This document shows positions 9,070 through 19,523 of a stretch of DNA of 64,000 bases, one piece after another. Each line of letters opens with the position of its first letter. Within the stretch, counting starts at the first letter, position 1. The notes beneath the pieces are model-generated. The model had not been told where the DNA came from and did no database searches. It was given only the letters and a program-made list of their open reading frames with translations. The position numbers and the translations under genes are program-made. Source of the stretch: Mytilus californianus (Eukaryota; Mollusca; Bivalvia; Mytilida; Mytilidae); assembly GCF_021869535.1 (NCBI RefSeq), contig NW_026262712.1, positions 45,428,884 to 45,492,883 on the forward strand. Reading direction: 5' to 3'.

Positions 9070-10250
9070 AAATTTTTAAAACGCCAGACCTAGAAGGGTA
9101 TGATAAACTAAAGAAAGAAGAATTAGTGTTGCTTGCTAAACATCTGAATATAGATTTTAGAGTATCTATGAGAAAACAAATTATAAAAAATTTGGTAATA
9201 AACAAGTTAGTTGACGCAGACATTTTTGGTGAAGAGGATCTTGAACTTATGGTCGAAAATGTTGATGCTATCAAATTAAAACATCTTGAATTAGAACATA
9301 AATATAAATTAAAACAATTGGAAAAAGAAGATGAATTTAAATTGAAACAGGCAGAAATTGAAATGAGGGAAAGGTTAGAGATGGAGAAAATAAAAATAGA
9401 AATGGTAGAAAGTAGAAAGCTGCACTAAATATGAGTCAAAATCAGAACATTTTGAGGCAGCAAAAAATATACGTTTGGTTCCCAAATTTTGTGAAAAAAA
9501 CAGTTGATAAATGTTTTCCACAGTTTGAGAAAATTGCTCAAAATTTGAAATGGCCAAAGCCTTATTGGACTACAATGCTGCAAAGTGTTTTCGAGGGCAA
9601 GGCCGCTGAAATTTACTCAGCACTTTCTTCAGACAAAAGATCTGATTATAACACTGTAAAACAGGAAGTTTTGAAAAGTAATGAGCTAGTGCCAGAAGCA
9701 TATAGACAGAACTGTAGGTCTTATAAAAAGTTTGATTCACAAACCTATGTTGAATTTGCTAGGGAAAAAAAAGATCTATTTGATGAATGGCTTACGTCAA
9801 AGAAAATAGATAACTTTGATAAAATAAGAAAATTGATGTTATAAGAAGAGTTTAAGCAGTGTGTTCATATAGACTTAAAAACACATTTAGATGACAAAAC
9901 TGTTGAGACTTTGCAAGATGCAGCTGTTGTTTCCGATAATTATACCCTTTCACATAAAAGAAGTTTCAAAGGTCAAAATTTTAATACTTCGAGCGGAAAT
10001 TACAAAAATCAAAGTACTGAGCGTACTGATAGTAAGCCTGTTGCACAGAATAAGAGTCAGTCTAGTTATAATATGTCTAGTCCAAAATCTGATCCTTTTG
10101 AGAAGAAGTCACTACCTTGTGCTTATTGTAAGAAAAATGGTCACCTGATGGCTGATTGTTTTAGACTCCAGAAGAAGAATGAAAGAGATAATAAACCCAA
10201 GTCCAGTGCTTGTACGACACCCCTTGTTACCAATAAGTTGATAAGTTGGA
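9070..10250 (+). pseudogene. Gag of the Gmr1-like element, frameshifted
   Basis: Gag packages the element RNA. Three frames are needed. The first part (9126-9428) is a charged coiled coil (LELEHKYKLKQLEKEDEFKL). The second (9431-9844) is the capsid-like helical region, with FPQFEKIAQNLKWP, EGKAAEIYSALS and VPEAYRQNCRSY. The third (about 9850-10250) ends in a CCHC zinc knuckle, CAYCKKNGHLMADC (10118-10159), in which C-x2-C-x4-H-x4-C is intact. A frameshift near 9430 and a stop at 9842 break the frame. The order of coil, capsid and zinc knuckle is normal for gypsy-type gag. Confidence 0.7.
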
Positions 10251-10370
10251 ATGTCCTGCGAGTCAGACTTTTAAGTCCAGTTTTTGTGATTACATCGAGG
10301 ATTATAAACCCTTTATTTATGATGAGTTTGTTTCTGTTGTTGATAATACTACTCCTCAGCCCTATAGATT

Positions 10371-11783
10371 TTACGGGACACTGGAGCTTCTCAGACTTTA
10401 TTGTTAGAAGGTGTGTTGCCTTTGTCCGAGAAGACTTCTGTCGGTGCCTCCGTTTTTTTACAGGGTGTGGAGTTAGGTTGTATTAATGTTCCCCTCCATC
10501 GTATTTATTTGAAGTCAGATTTAATTACCGGATCAGTTGTTGTGGGAGTTCGTCTCAATCTCCCTGTTGAGGGTGTTTCATTATTGCTAGGAAATGATCT
10601 AGCTAGAAACAAAGTGGTTGCTGAACCAATTGTTACCAGTGAACCGGTGGTGGATGTTAAATCACCTGAAGATGATGCTGAACTGTATCCAGCTTGTGTT
10701 GTTACTAGGGTGATGGCAAGTAAACAACAAAATGAGGATTTCAAAGAAGACCAGTATGATTATATGGACCTTTCTGACACTTTCCTTGCCGACATTGACG
10801 GTTCCTGTGGCTCAGAAAAGGCCATAATAAGACCATCTAGTACTAACAAGCATGTAATTATGCCATGGCCAGACGGGAACAGCCATTCATTAGACAAAAG
10901 AAAGTTTGTGGAAGAACAAAATAAAGACCCTGAGGTTCTTCAGCTCTGCAAGAGGGCTCAACCACAGGAGGAAGCAGACAAAGTGGCCGTATGCTACTAC
11001 AATCAAGACGGCATTTTAATGAGAAAATGGAGGCCACCTGATGCTATCCCAAAGGAGGAATGGAGAGTGGTACACCAAGTGGTGGTGCCTAAAGTCTATA
11101 GGCAAGAAATTATTGGTCTTGCCCATGACACCCCCTTGGCCGGACATTTAGGTATAAGGAAGACTTGCCTTAAGATCTTACAACATTTATACTGGCCCAG
11201 ACTTAGAAATGATGTCACAGAATACTGCAAATCATACCATGTATGCCAGGTTGTTGGTACGCCTAACCAGAAATTACCACCAGCACCACTTCTGCCAATT
11301 CCAGCCTTTGAAGAACTTTTCAGCCGAGTATTAATTGATTGCGTTGGACCTTTACCGAAGACTAAGACTAGAAATGCGTATGTATTGACGATCATGTGTA
11401 CATCCACTCGATTTCCTGAGGCTATTTCGTTAAGGAATATTAAGACACCAGCTATTGTCAAAGCTCTTATCAAATTGTTCACGCTAGTAGGACTTCCGAA
11501 GTCTATACAGTCCGACCAGGGTTCAAATTTTATATCAGGTTTATTTCAGCAGATCGTTTACCAGTTAAGGATTGCTCAGTATAGGTCAAGTGCTTATCAT
11601 CCAGAATCTCAAGGTGCCTTAGAACGTTTTCATCAAACATTGAAGAACATGATTAGATATTTTTGTCTTCAATTTGACAGTGACTGGGATGATAGTGTTC
11701 CCTTTCTACTTTTCGCGGTCCAAGAGGCTGTTCAAGAATCCTTGGTTTTAGCCCCTTTGAGTTGGTGTTTGGTCATACTGTAA
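10371..11783 (+). pseudogene. Protease-integrase part of pol (Gmr1 order)
   Basis: The frame carries LRDTGASQ (catalytic DTG at 10377-10385) and ends the protease at LLLGNDLA (about residues 60-68 counted from 10401). A linker follows, with ACVVTRVMASK. The integrase zinc domain has H242 and H249, but Tyr replaces the first Cys of the Cys pair (residue 279, codon 11235-11237); C282 remains. The catalytic core keeps D313, D372 and E408, with 35 residues between the last two, the canonical D35E spacing. The frame fails at about 11745 by a shift. Upstream, a TAG at 10365 separates it from gag. No reverse transcriptase motif lies between protease and integrase. Length from DTG to the stop is about 470 residues. 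Confidence 0.75.
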
Positions 11784-12290
11784 GGGGACCTTTGAAATTG
11801 GTTACGAAAAAAATGGGATACTGAACACACTGACCTGAATCTTCTAGAGTATGTATCTAGATTTAAAGAAAAGTTGTATACTGCTTGTCAAATTGCTCAG
11901 AACAATTTAAAAACTGTTCAAAATAAAATGAAAATATGGTATGATAAAGATGACAGGGACAGAGTTTTTGAGCATGATGATAAAGTATTTGTATTTTTGC
12001 CAGTCCCTGGACATCCTTTGCTGGCTAAATATGGTTGTCCTTATACAATAGAGAGTAAAATCACTCATTCAAATTATATTGTAAAATATCCAGGCCGGCG
12101 CAAACAAAATAGAGTGTGTCACATATGTTAAAACCATATTTTGAGCGTTCTAATGAAGGTGAGAGCAAACCAGTTGCCACTTTAGCAATAGTTAAATTGA
12201 AGAACGATCATGACAAGCCAGATATAATTGAACCATCTTTTGATACTAAGACTATACACCAAGTTCCTTTGAAATCAATGAACAACTAAG
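11784..12290 (+). pseudogene. Integrase C-terminal module and linker, then truncation
   Basis: After a frameshift the segment 11874-12131 encodes an integrase tail (KMKIWYDKDD, VFVFLPVPGHPLLAKYG, YIVKYPGRRKQNRVCH), resembling the GPY/F-type module. A shifted frame continues with MLKPYFERS to about 12290. In Gmr1-like elements this is where reverse transcriptase should follow, but the element stops and an unrelated duplicated sequence begins. Confidence 0.65.
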
Positions 12291-12350
12291 AAACCCAATA
12301 AAACATGAACACTCACTAATGAAATATTTATACTATAAATCAGTCATATT

Positions 12351-12609
12351 ATACATGATACATTGGTTTCAGTCTTAGATAATGCATGCAAAAATTAAAA
12401 ATTCAATTAAATCTCAATTTTGTGCATTCTAAATGACCAAAAAAGGCTGAAATACCTTACTGTAGTAATTTGAGGGGTGTAATTTGACACCAATATAATT
12501 ATTACATAAAAAAATTAATGTAAAATAATTACTAACAGCAAATGGGACCAATTGTCATTGTAATAGCTATGATTTCTAAAAATTGAATTTCACATGCCTT
12601 TCAGTAATA
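12351..12609 (+). repeat. 588-bp spaced direct duplication, first copy
   Basis: The first copy shares long near-identical runs with 12939-13196, among them CATTGGTTTCAGTCTTAG, AATTTGAGGGG, AATTTGACACCAA and TTTCACATGCCTTTCAGTAA. The sequence between (12610-12938) is single copy, so this is a tandem duplication of about 588 bp. Confidence 0.75.
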
Positions 12610-12938
12610 CAGCACCAAACTTGTTATATTGACTTCTGCTTGACTTAATTTCCTTCTATGATCTATTTCTAGCATAGAACATCACATAAAGCTTTTGTCA
12701 AAACACTATATCACTGAATTCAAGCTCAAATTGGACTGGTAGTAGCATATGCGTTATACAAGGAAAACTCCATATGGATAATTATAGTGAAAATTATGAC
12801 TTTTTCTCAATTTTTACCAGTTCTTATTTGTTAATATCTACTCAAATAACAATACTCTTACCTATATGTCTTACTCTTATCAGAGATTCTTCCTTAAATA
12901 TTAATACAGAGGTCCAAACATAAAATGTAATTGATAAT

Positions 12939-13196
12939 ATACATGATTCATTGGTTTCAGTCTTAGGTAACGCAAAAAAATTTAAACTTCAGGTAAAATT
13001 TTAACTGTGTGCTGCTACATGACCAAAAAAAGGATGAAATACCTTATTGTAGCAATTTGAGGGGTTTAATTTGACACCAACATAATTATTACATAAAAAA
13101 ATTAATGAAAAATGATTACTAACATCAAATGGGACCAACTGTCATTGTAATGGCTATGATTTCTAAAAATTGAATTTCACATGCCTTTCAGTAATA
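12939..13196 (+). repeat. 588-bp spaced direct duplication, second copy
   Basis: It matches 12351-12609 and stops at CAGTAATA, exactly where a family-A short interspersed element begins. The insertion therefore came after the duplication or made its end. Confidence 0.75.
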
Positions 13197-13480
13197 GGTA
13201 TAAAAAAAGGAAAATCGCAAAAATACTGAACTCCGCGGAAAATTCAATTGGAAAGTCCCTTATCACATGGCAAAATCAAATGACAAAACACATCAAACGA
13301 ATGGACAACAACTGTCATATTCTTGACTTGGTACAGGCATTTTCAAATGTAGAAAATGGTGGATTGAACCTGGTTTTATAGCGCAAAACCTCTCACTTGT
13401 ACGACAGTCTCATCAAGTTCCGTTATATTTACAACGATGCGTGAACAAAACAGACATAATAAATAAAATAGCCAAAATAT
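13192..13480 (+). mobile_element. Short interspersed element, family A
   Basis: It carries ACTGAACTCCGCGGAAAATT, GGAAAGTCCCTTATCACATGG, ACATCAAACGAATGGACAAC, the core GACTTGGTACAGG and AACCTGGTTTTATAGC. The same order of blocks recurs at 45690 (+), 39470 (minus) and, truncated, at 49827 (+). There is no protein-coding capacity. A SINE or MITE is likely; I cannot see a clear polymerase III promoter. Confidence 0.7.
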
Positions 13481-13489
13481 GGGCACAGC

Positions 13490-15640
13490 AGTCATAAAAC
13501 CATTAATTCATTGCCCCATTGCTTTCTATGTTAAATTATGCAACTTCAAGCATTAATTGCTACTTTGTTTAAAGTTCGAACAAAGTGGCAGTTATTTCAC
13601 GTCAAAACTATACCTTATCCTGACTTGTGCTGAAAATATCAACATACCTTAAATTGCATATTAGAGCGTACTGGTTCTCGGAAGTTGGATAGTACAAAAA
13701 CAGGTACTTCTGATCTGAACAACTGGGCAAATGTGCCCTCCTATTAAAATTCTATATACTTCTTTATTACTCAAAAGAGAAACTTTCTATAGTGATCCCA
13801 AGTCCATTAGCCTTCATTCGATACCAAAACTACCCATATGTTTCACCTATTGACAAAGATACAGCTATGCGTAGGAACCAGTTTGTTTTAAATATGTACT
13901 ACTTTCTTGTATGTTCTTTACAACCTGGCCTGAATTAGTGGTTCTATACCTTTAGACATGGAATGTTTTCAGTGATGCTCGAGGCCAAACTAGTAGTGTA
14001 TTAACTTACACGATCAAATACCTAAAGAACACTATTGTTTCCATTTTGAATTTCTAAATTCGTCATGGACAATAAAGGATATGGATGAAATATTTGCAAC
14101 TGTGACAAACATAAAGATTTACACTATAAATGTATTGATTCCTTGTAAATAAAATCTGTTATCAACCTTCAGTCTACGACCCTTCTGACATTCTTTGTAA
14201 TTAAACGAGGTCACAACTTTTAATTAACTTCTTTTAACTCGGTAACTCTTTTAATCCCCGTTAATTGTTCCCCAAATACTTCTGCGCTTTTATCATTGAA
14301 TAGCAGTTTTCATACTTATTTTGGCTTTGTTCCCCAGCAAAACCCCGACTAAGATAAGATAATTGAAACAAATATTAGTTAAAATCGGGTTTTTAAAACA
14401 TATAAAACACAAGCTCTCAAGAGCTTTTTTCAACAGTTATTCGTCATTTAATTTGCCGTAGACGTGACTGTTGTGACAATATCAAACTTTTTTGATATCT
14501 TTATACGTAACCCTGCTTTTCCCCATGCTCAATCGAAAGATCGACAACATCGTTTCATAACACTGAGCTTTTCTCCAAAATGTGAAACGTATATACAAGT
14601 TTGTCTGTTTTGGGTTATGACATTTTTTTCTTTGTGGAGAACCACACTGATTCCCACCACTAATACTTCGAAGATGCTATCATCGAAATGATGCTTTGTT
14701 TGATCGACAACATATTTGTAGAGTTTGATGGATAAAAATTTCAGCAGAAAGACTGTATTCCAATGGGTATTAATGTACAACACCACTACTGACCGATTCG
14801 TTTTTGTACTCGCGTACATAAAGCAGTACTCATCCGGTCCCTTCTCAAAGACAAACAGAAAAAGCGTCCAGGAAACATCTTTAATTTCATTTTCAGATAT
14901 ATTGTTGATGTCCTGTTACTCAATAATCCAATTTCAACGAGTGTTACATCTCTTATATCACATTATGTTAAAAGTAGAAGGTCTGCTTCATATCTTCATC
15001 TTTTCCAATATTAACACAGGTCAACGACTTTAAACTTAAATTTATGCCAAAAGTATTTATATCAACTTTCCAATCGTCATTTCCAATTATTCAACAGTAC
15101 CATACGCTCTGCACAGTCGTATCATGCGTATGGCGCTTACATATCTCAGTTAATTTGTTTCAGTCGTGTATGTTCACACCATACGGAATTTGTTAACAGG
15201 GGCGTGCCCCTATTTATTATAAATGCTCCAAAAGAGGTATGACGAGGAATGACTGAAATCGACATGTCATACGTTTTACGGTCAACATCACGAATTGAAT
15301 GACAGATATGATGTGATCAACTCACTACTTAAAAATGTTTGCTTTTCGTTGTTTTTTTTTTAGATCTTTAGATACCAATATGCATGAAATAGTCGTCTGA
15401 ACTGTAATTTTATCAATTGTGCCTTATTCCCGATTGTAAAATTTGACTTATTGTGGACTAGCATGGCGGCCGATGTTTGCATATCATGAGACGCTTACCC
15501 TTTCGACGCACCAAGTTTCGCAATTCCCTCAGTTTTTGTTTGTTACCTTTATTTGTCACTTATAGATCGATTAACGAGATTGGATAATCGGTAAACTTCA
15601 ATCCGCTTTCTGATGATAGAAGAAATCCGCTTCAAATAAA
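13490..15640. other. Non-coding stretch
   Basis: Only short, composition-type open frames occur, including 14464-15033, and none shows domain-like sequence. A small GC palindrome, AGGGGCGTGCCCCT, lies near 15198. I see no other feature. Confidence 0.5.
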
Positions 15641-15644
15641 ATTG

Positions 15645-15720
15645 AGAATGGAAATGGGGAATGTGTCAAAGAGACAACAACCCGACCATAGAGCAGCTTC
15701 AAAGTACACATGTAAAGATG
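15645..15720 (+). repeat. Short repeat fragment, family D
   Basis: ATTGAGAATGGAAATGGGGA and GTGTCAAAGAGACAACAACC occur here. The same block is at 35608 (+), and reversed at 44788 and 59690. It is a recurring fragment typical of mussel transcripts and genomes. Confidence 0.65.
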
Positions 15721-16540
15721 ATACGATTATTATCTATTACGAGCTTTTCCAAAAATTTCCCTAAAATTTCCCAATGGACCCCTTTCTGCATCCCGTTTTC
15801 AAATTAGATATATCCTTGGTACGCTTAATTGGATTTCAAATAAAATTTTACACCAACGTAACTAGCATAAGTACAATTTAAAATGTAGAAATTATTTGAA
15901 ATAACACCATTAGAACAATCGGAAGCAAATTGTAAAGCCAATCAGATAAGGGTCCATTATAAGAAATTTTGTATAGGAAAGCATCCGATTTAAAAGAAAA
16001 GTTCAATTGTAAAATTAAAAAACAGAAAACAAATTGATATTGCAACATTTTTTATATATACAAATTTCATGATATTATAAATATTCAATGACATCTAAAG
16101 GGGTATTGTTATATTTTAAAACCAAAACAGGGTTTTTCGAACATATCTACGTATGGAATATGTTCTTCCAAATAATATAATATAGTACCAATTATGTCAT
16201 GTAGATGTCTTTGTAAAATTGAAATGCAATAATAGCCGACATTTATACTAGTCCTACTTTAATAATATAAAAAAAATTGAAGCATTTCTCATGTTTTAAC
16301 AATATTGCAAACCGACCGATATTGCATTCCATACTTTCCCATAAGTTTGGTACGTACTAGAGAGGTGGTTACGAGTAAAACGATATGTGTACCCAAGCAT
16401 ACCATAACAATATTGTGGTGATGTCCTTTGATTGAGTTAAGCTATTTCAGTTGATATTTTATAGTGTTTCTTTCTATGTTGTGATGTCACACTATTGTTT
16501 CAGAAAAAGGGTGAAGGTTTGGTACTATTAAAACGTTTAA
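15720..16540. other. Non-coding AT-rich stretch
   Basis: There is no coding frame or recognisable repeat beyond AT-rich composition. Confidence 0.4.
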
Positions 16541-16544
16541 ACCC

Positions 16545-16850
16545 GCTGCATTTGTTTGCACCTGTTCTAAGTCAGGAATCTGATGTTCAGTAGTTGTCGT
16601 TTGCTGATGTGGTTCATAAGTGTTTCTCGTTTCTCGTTTTTTTTATAGATTAGACCGTTGGTTTTCCCGTTAGAATGGTTTTACACTAGTAATTTTTGGG
16701 GCCCTTTATAGCTTACTGTTCGGTGTGAGCCAAGGCTCCGTTTTGAAGACCGTACTGTGACCTATAATGGTTTACTTTTATAAATTTTGACTTGGATGGA
16801 GAGTTGTCTCATTGGCACTCATACCACATCTTCTTATATCTATTGTGTCC
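16545..16850 (+). mobile_element. Short interspersed element, family C
   Basis: Blocks in order are CACCTGTTCTAAGTCAGGAA, GTTGTCGTTTGCTGATGTGG, AGATTAGACCGTTGGTTTTC, GGGGCCCTTTATAGCTTACT and GAGTTGTCTCATTGGCACTC. Copies of the same order are at 48355-48655 and 58765-59045. The first block is the reverse complement of the core found in families A and B. Confidence 0.7.
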
Positions 16851-16934
16851 TAGCTGCAGGGATCAAAGATGAAGGAGATGGAATTGGACAAATTTCAATC
16901 ATTTTTGTCTAGGCAGTGATATCTTATCACAACA

Positions 16935-17045
16935 ATAAAAAGATGTGGTATGATTGCAAATGAGACAACCTTCTACCAGATACTTAATGACGTAGATGTT
17001 AGCAACTACGGGTCATCGTATGGCCTTCAATAATGAGCTCGGGAA
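16935..17045 (+). repeat. Inverted partner of the family C tail
   Basis: AAGATGTGGTATGATTGCAA and ATGAGACAACC are the reverse complement of the family C tail at about 16805-16845, so the two could pair across about 90 bp. The rest, GTTAGCAACTACGGGTCATC, is a common partner of this tail. Confidence 0.55.
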
Positions 17046-17149
17046 AGATTTTAGATAAGAAAATCAAAAACCTTAGCACCAAATGGGATCAATGAAAAGG
17101 TGTAGTTCTAATTCGCGCAGTGCTTTTCATTAAGGTTATATTTCATATT

Positions 17150-17610
17150 ACTACACAGTCTCTGTTGCTATTCCTTTACCTTTTGTCAACTCTACGATTC
17201 TAGAATTATACCAGTTTAAATTGCAGGGTGCTATTCATTAGAGATGTATAAGTACGCAGCCACGTTCAATTACTTAACCTTTTTCAAAATTAATTTTTTT
17301 CAATCATTATCAAACTGCTGTTTATTTAGAATGTGTAAATACGCAGCCTCTGTTGCAATCACTTTACCGTCATCAAATTTGAAATTTGAGTATTATACCA
17401 GCTCAAATCGGTCAGTGCTGTGCATTTGGGAATGTATTTCTACGCAGTCTTTGTTTTAATATCTTAACTTTCGTCACCTTTGAAATTTTAGAAATGTACC
17501 AGTCCATATCGCACATTACTATTTTTGTCAGTAGCATATGCAGTCTCTGTTGTAAATACATAACCTACGTCATTTTTGAAATTTTAGAATTGAACATGCG
17601 GCGTTGTTGT
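17150..17610 (+). repeat. Tandem array, ~95-bp unit, five copies
   Basis: Copies start near 17154, 17253, 17340, 17441 and 17536 at a GCAGTCTCTGTTG-like word. Each continues with a TTACC/TTAACT word, GTCA, TTTGAAATTTTAGAA and a TACCAGTTCAAAT-like word. Spacings are 99, 87, 101 and 95 bp. No coding function is visible. Confidence 0.7.
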
Positions 17611-17908
17611 GTTCGGTTTTAATTGTATACATTCCAAAATTGTTATAGTTAAATCAGAATTGATTAATATGATTCATTTTACATCATAATCATACTGATG
17701 AAGGATATCTGTTATCCGAAATATTGATAGATAATTAAATTTAATGTTTTTTTTTTTTAAATATTGGTGTTGTTTTGTACACTTTTTAGGCGTTTATATA
17801 ATTTATTTGTTGTGTACATGTATCGTTACTCGTAACGATCCAGCGTCCTCGTAAGAAAGATCGTTGACTTATATCTAGACGTTTTATTTATATGTATATG
17901 TATATATT

Positions 17909-17999
17909 AAGAAATTTGTTTTGCATGCACACGTATAAAAACTGCGGTTTTTATCCAACGCAATCATAGGTTTGAACGTTGTTTTCAATTTAGACTTGT
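17909..17999 (+). repeat. 91-bp direct repeat, left copy
   Basis: It is identical to 18405-18495 at 89 of 91 positions; both differences are C to T. The copies are 496 bp apart and flank a hammerhead ribozyme motif. Confidence 0.85.
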
Positions 18000-18143
18000 T
18001 TATATTTTTTCGTTTGGGCTTGTATTATATTTGCCTTCGGGTTTATATGATCAGTTCATCCTATTTCGACTCTTTCAAAATTCAAGAGTCTATCCTAAAT
18101 TGAGGTAAATTATATGGCCTTCCAAATACCGTTTCGATTCCTA

Positions 18144-18187
18144 ACATCACTGAAGAGACATTAATTGTCGAAATCCGGATATGGTGT
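18144..18187 (+). ncRNA. Hammerhead ribozyme, type I fold
   Basis: All core elements are present. Stem I is ACATCA (18144-18149) paired with TGGTGT (18182-18187), six pairs including one G-U. CTGAAGA (18150-18156) fits CUGANGA. Stem II is GACA/TGTC (18157-18160, 18166-18169) with a five-base loop. GAAA is at 18170-18173. A tiny stem III, ATC/GAT, has a two-base loop (18173-18180). The cleavage triplet ATA ends at 18181, predicting a cut between 18181 and 18182. Such very short stem III hammerheads usually work as dimers. Related hammerheads are known in small retrozyme-like repeats of animals including mussels. Activity is inferred. Confidence 0.7.
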
Positions 18188-18404
18188 GCAAGTTGATTGT
18201 TTTCTGTTTGGTAATAAATTAATTATAGATCCATTTTGTTACATCGTGTGATCCATTTATTTGGCAATCGCCAATGGCAGTCAGCAGGGTTTAAGAACAT
18301 CAGTTGTTCGACCTGCTAGTGAAATGCGTTTTGTTAAAATATACTTTTTACCTTTTTTGGTCTTTTGGAAAATGTTGTTTGTGCTGTATTTAGACCCCTC
18401 TACT

Positions 18405-18495
18405 AAGAAATTTGTTTTGCATGCACATGTATAAAAATTGCGGTTTTTATCCAACGCAATCATAGGTTTGAACGTTGTTTTCAATTTAGACTTGT
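18405..18495 (+). repeat. 91-bp direct repeat, right copy
   Basis: It pairs with 17909-17999. Immediately after it comes a TA microsatellite (18495-18513). Confidence 0.85.
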
Positions 18496-18513
18496 ATATA
18501 TATATATATATAT
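18495..18513. repeat. TA microsatellite
   Basis: A TATATA tract of about 19 bp follows the right 91-bp repeat. Similar short TA tracts are at 55032-55046 and 58655-58672. Confidence 0.8.
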
Positions 18514-19188
18514 TGATATCCTGGTCTGAAATCGAAGTATCTGTATGTAATTGTCCTTTATTATTTAATAAAATTGTGGTTTTTCCGTTTTTTAGTTCTT
18601 TTTACAGTAACATTTTTGCCTTTGGTTTTCGAACGAGAGAATAATTATAACAATGTTTCAGAGGTACGTTGAAAGCAAAGAACAAACTCTTTTATTATCA
18701 GTGAATGATAATTCAAATTTAGATTTCTTTTCATTTTCTTTTTTAAAATTGAGGCATGGTTGTTATTTATAATATTTTCACTACGATTCCGTTTATTTCG
18801 GTGTCATGTGGTATTCTAGACAGGAATCGATATCGTTTTATTTGTATATAAAAATAGATGTGGCATGTCTGTTCTTTTTCACTGATTGGAATTCATTATG
18901 CAGACTTAGTGTAAACAATATTTTATTTATTTAGAAACAGATAAATAAATACGTACATCAATACAATACATGGATTGGAAAACAAGTGACAAGTCACTTA
19001 TACAAATTCCTCTCCTTTTGAACGGCAAAATTAATTACAATGGACAGAAAATGTACAATCATATAACATAATATCATAGAAAAGAAATCAAATGTAATGG
19101 AAATTAACATATAATGCAGATAGTATTTTTTAATATTGGGTGACATGTTGTTGAGCCAACAAGAATTATTTTGTGAATATCTTAGTTT

Positions 19189-19523
19189 TCAATATATAGT
19201 CTTGAACAATAAGAAAGTTGTTTTATTGTCTATATCTGTAATGTTCGGATCACCATAAAGTAACGTATCTATGTTAAGTGTACCAACTAGGTTAACAAAA
19301 AGGGCTTCACGAGTTCGATGATAAATGGGACAGTTTAGAAGGAAGTGTTCCGAGGTTTCTATCTGTTTACATTTACAAAATGGGTCTGATTCCAAATTTT
19401 TTTGATACAAGTGATCTCTAAGACTACTGCTCTCGGTACGGATTCGGGCATGATATATCTGACCTAGTCTACTGCCTGCATAATAATAATTTGGTATAGA
19501 ATGATTTAACTTAAGAAAGGCTT
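19189..19523 (-). pseudogene. LINE C-terminal Cys-rich domain, frameshifted
   Basis: After a shift near 19524 the product continues through FLKLNHSIPNYYYAGSRLG and HARIRTESSSLRDHLY to CKCKQIETSEHFLLNCPIY (C-x-C-x7-H-x4-C), a zinc-knuckle-like tail common in LINE ORF2 proteins. It ends at about 19189. Confidence 0.7.

Larger units (their letters stand above)
8324..12290 (+). mobile_element. Gmr1-like Ty3/gypsy LTR retrotransposon, 3'-truncated
   Basis: Parts in order are a 5' LTR (8324-8958), a primer binding site (8964-8981), gag (about 9070-10250) with a zinc knuckle, protease (10371-10590), integrase (about 11110-11780) and an integrase C-terminal module (11870-12130). Protease passes straight into integrase through a roughly 135-residue linker. 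This is the order of Gmr1-like elements, where integrase precedes reverse transcriptase; standard Ty3/gypsy has reverse transcriptase first. Reverse transcriptase, RNase H and the 3' LTR are missing after about 12290. It interrupts a DIRS RNase H fragment. Its five terminal bases TGTTA/TAACA form the usual short inverted repeat. No matching downstream target duplication of GCGGT is found, consistent with truncation. Confidence 0.75.

Noticed and set aside
14464-15033. Two adjacent open frames on the plus strand
   Set aside because: No domain-like pattern, no splice context, and composition fits chance.
15198-15211. AGGGGCGTGCCCCT palindrome with a nearby TATTTATTATAAA
   Set aside because: It could be a promoter fragment, but no gene follows and a 14-bp palindrome alone is weak.
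17690-17730. CTGATGAAGG...TATCCGAAA, a hammerhead-like core
   Set aside because: An extra A separates the core from stem II, and no sequence after GAAA pairs with the sequence before CTGATGA, so stem I is absent.
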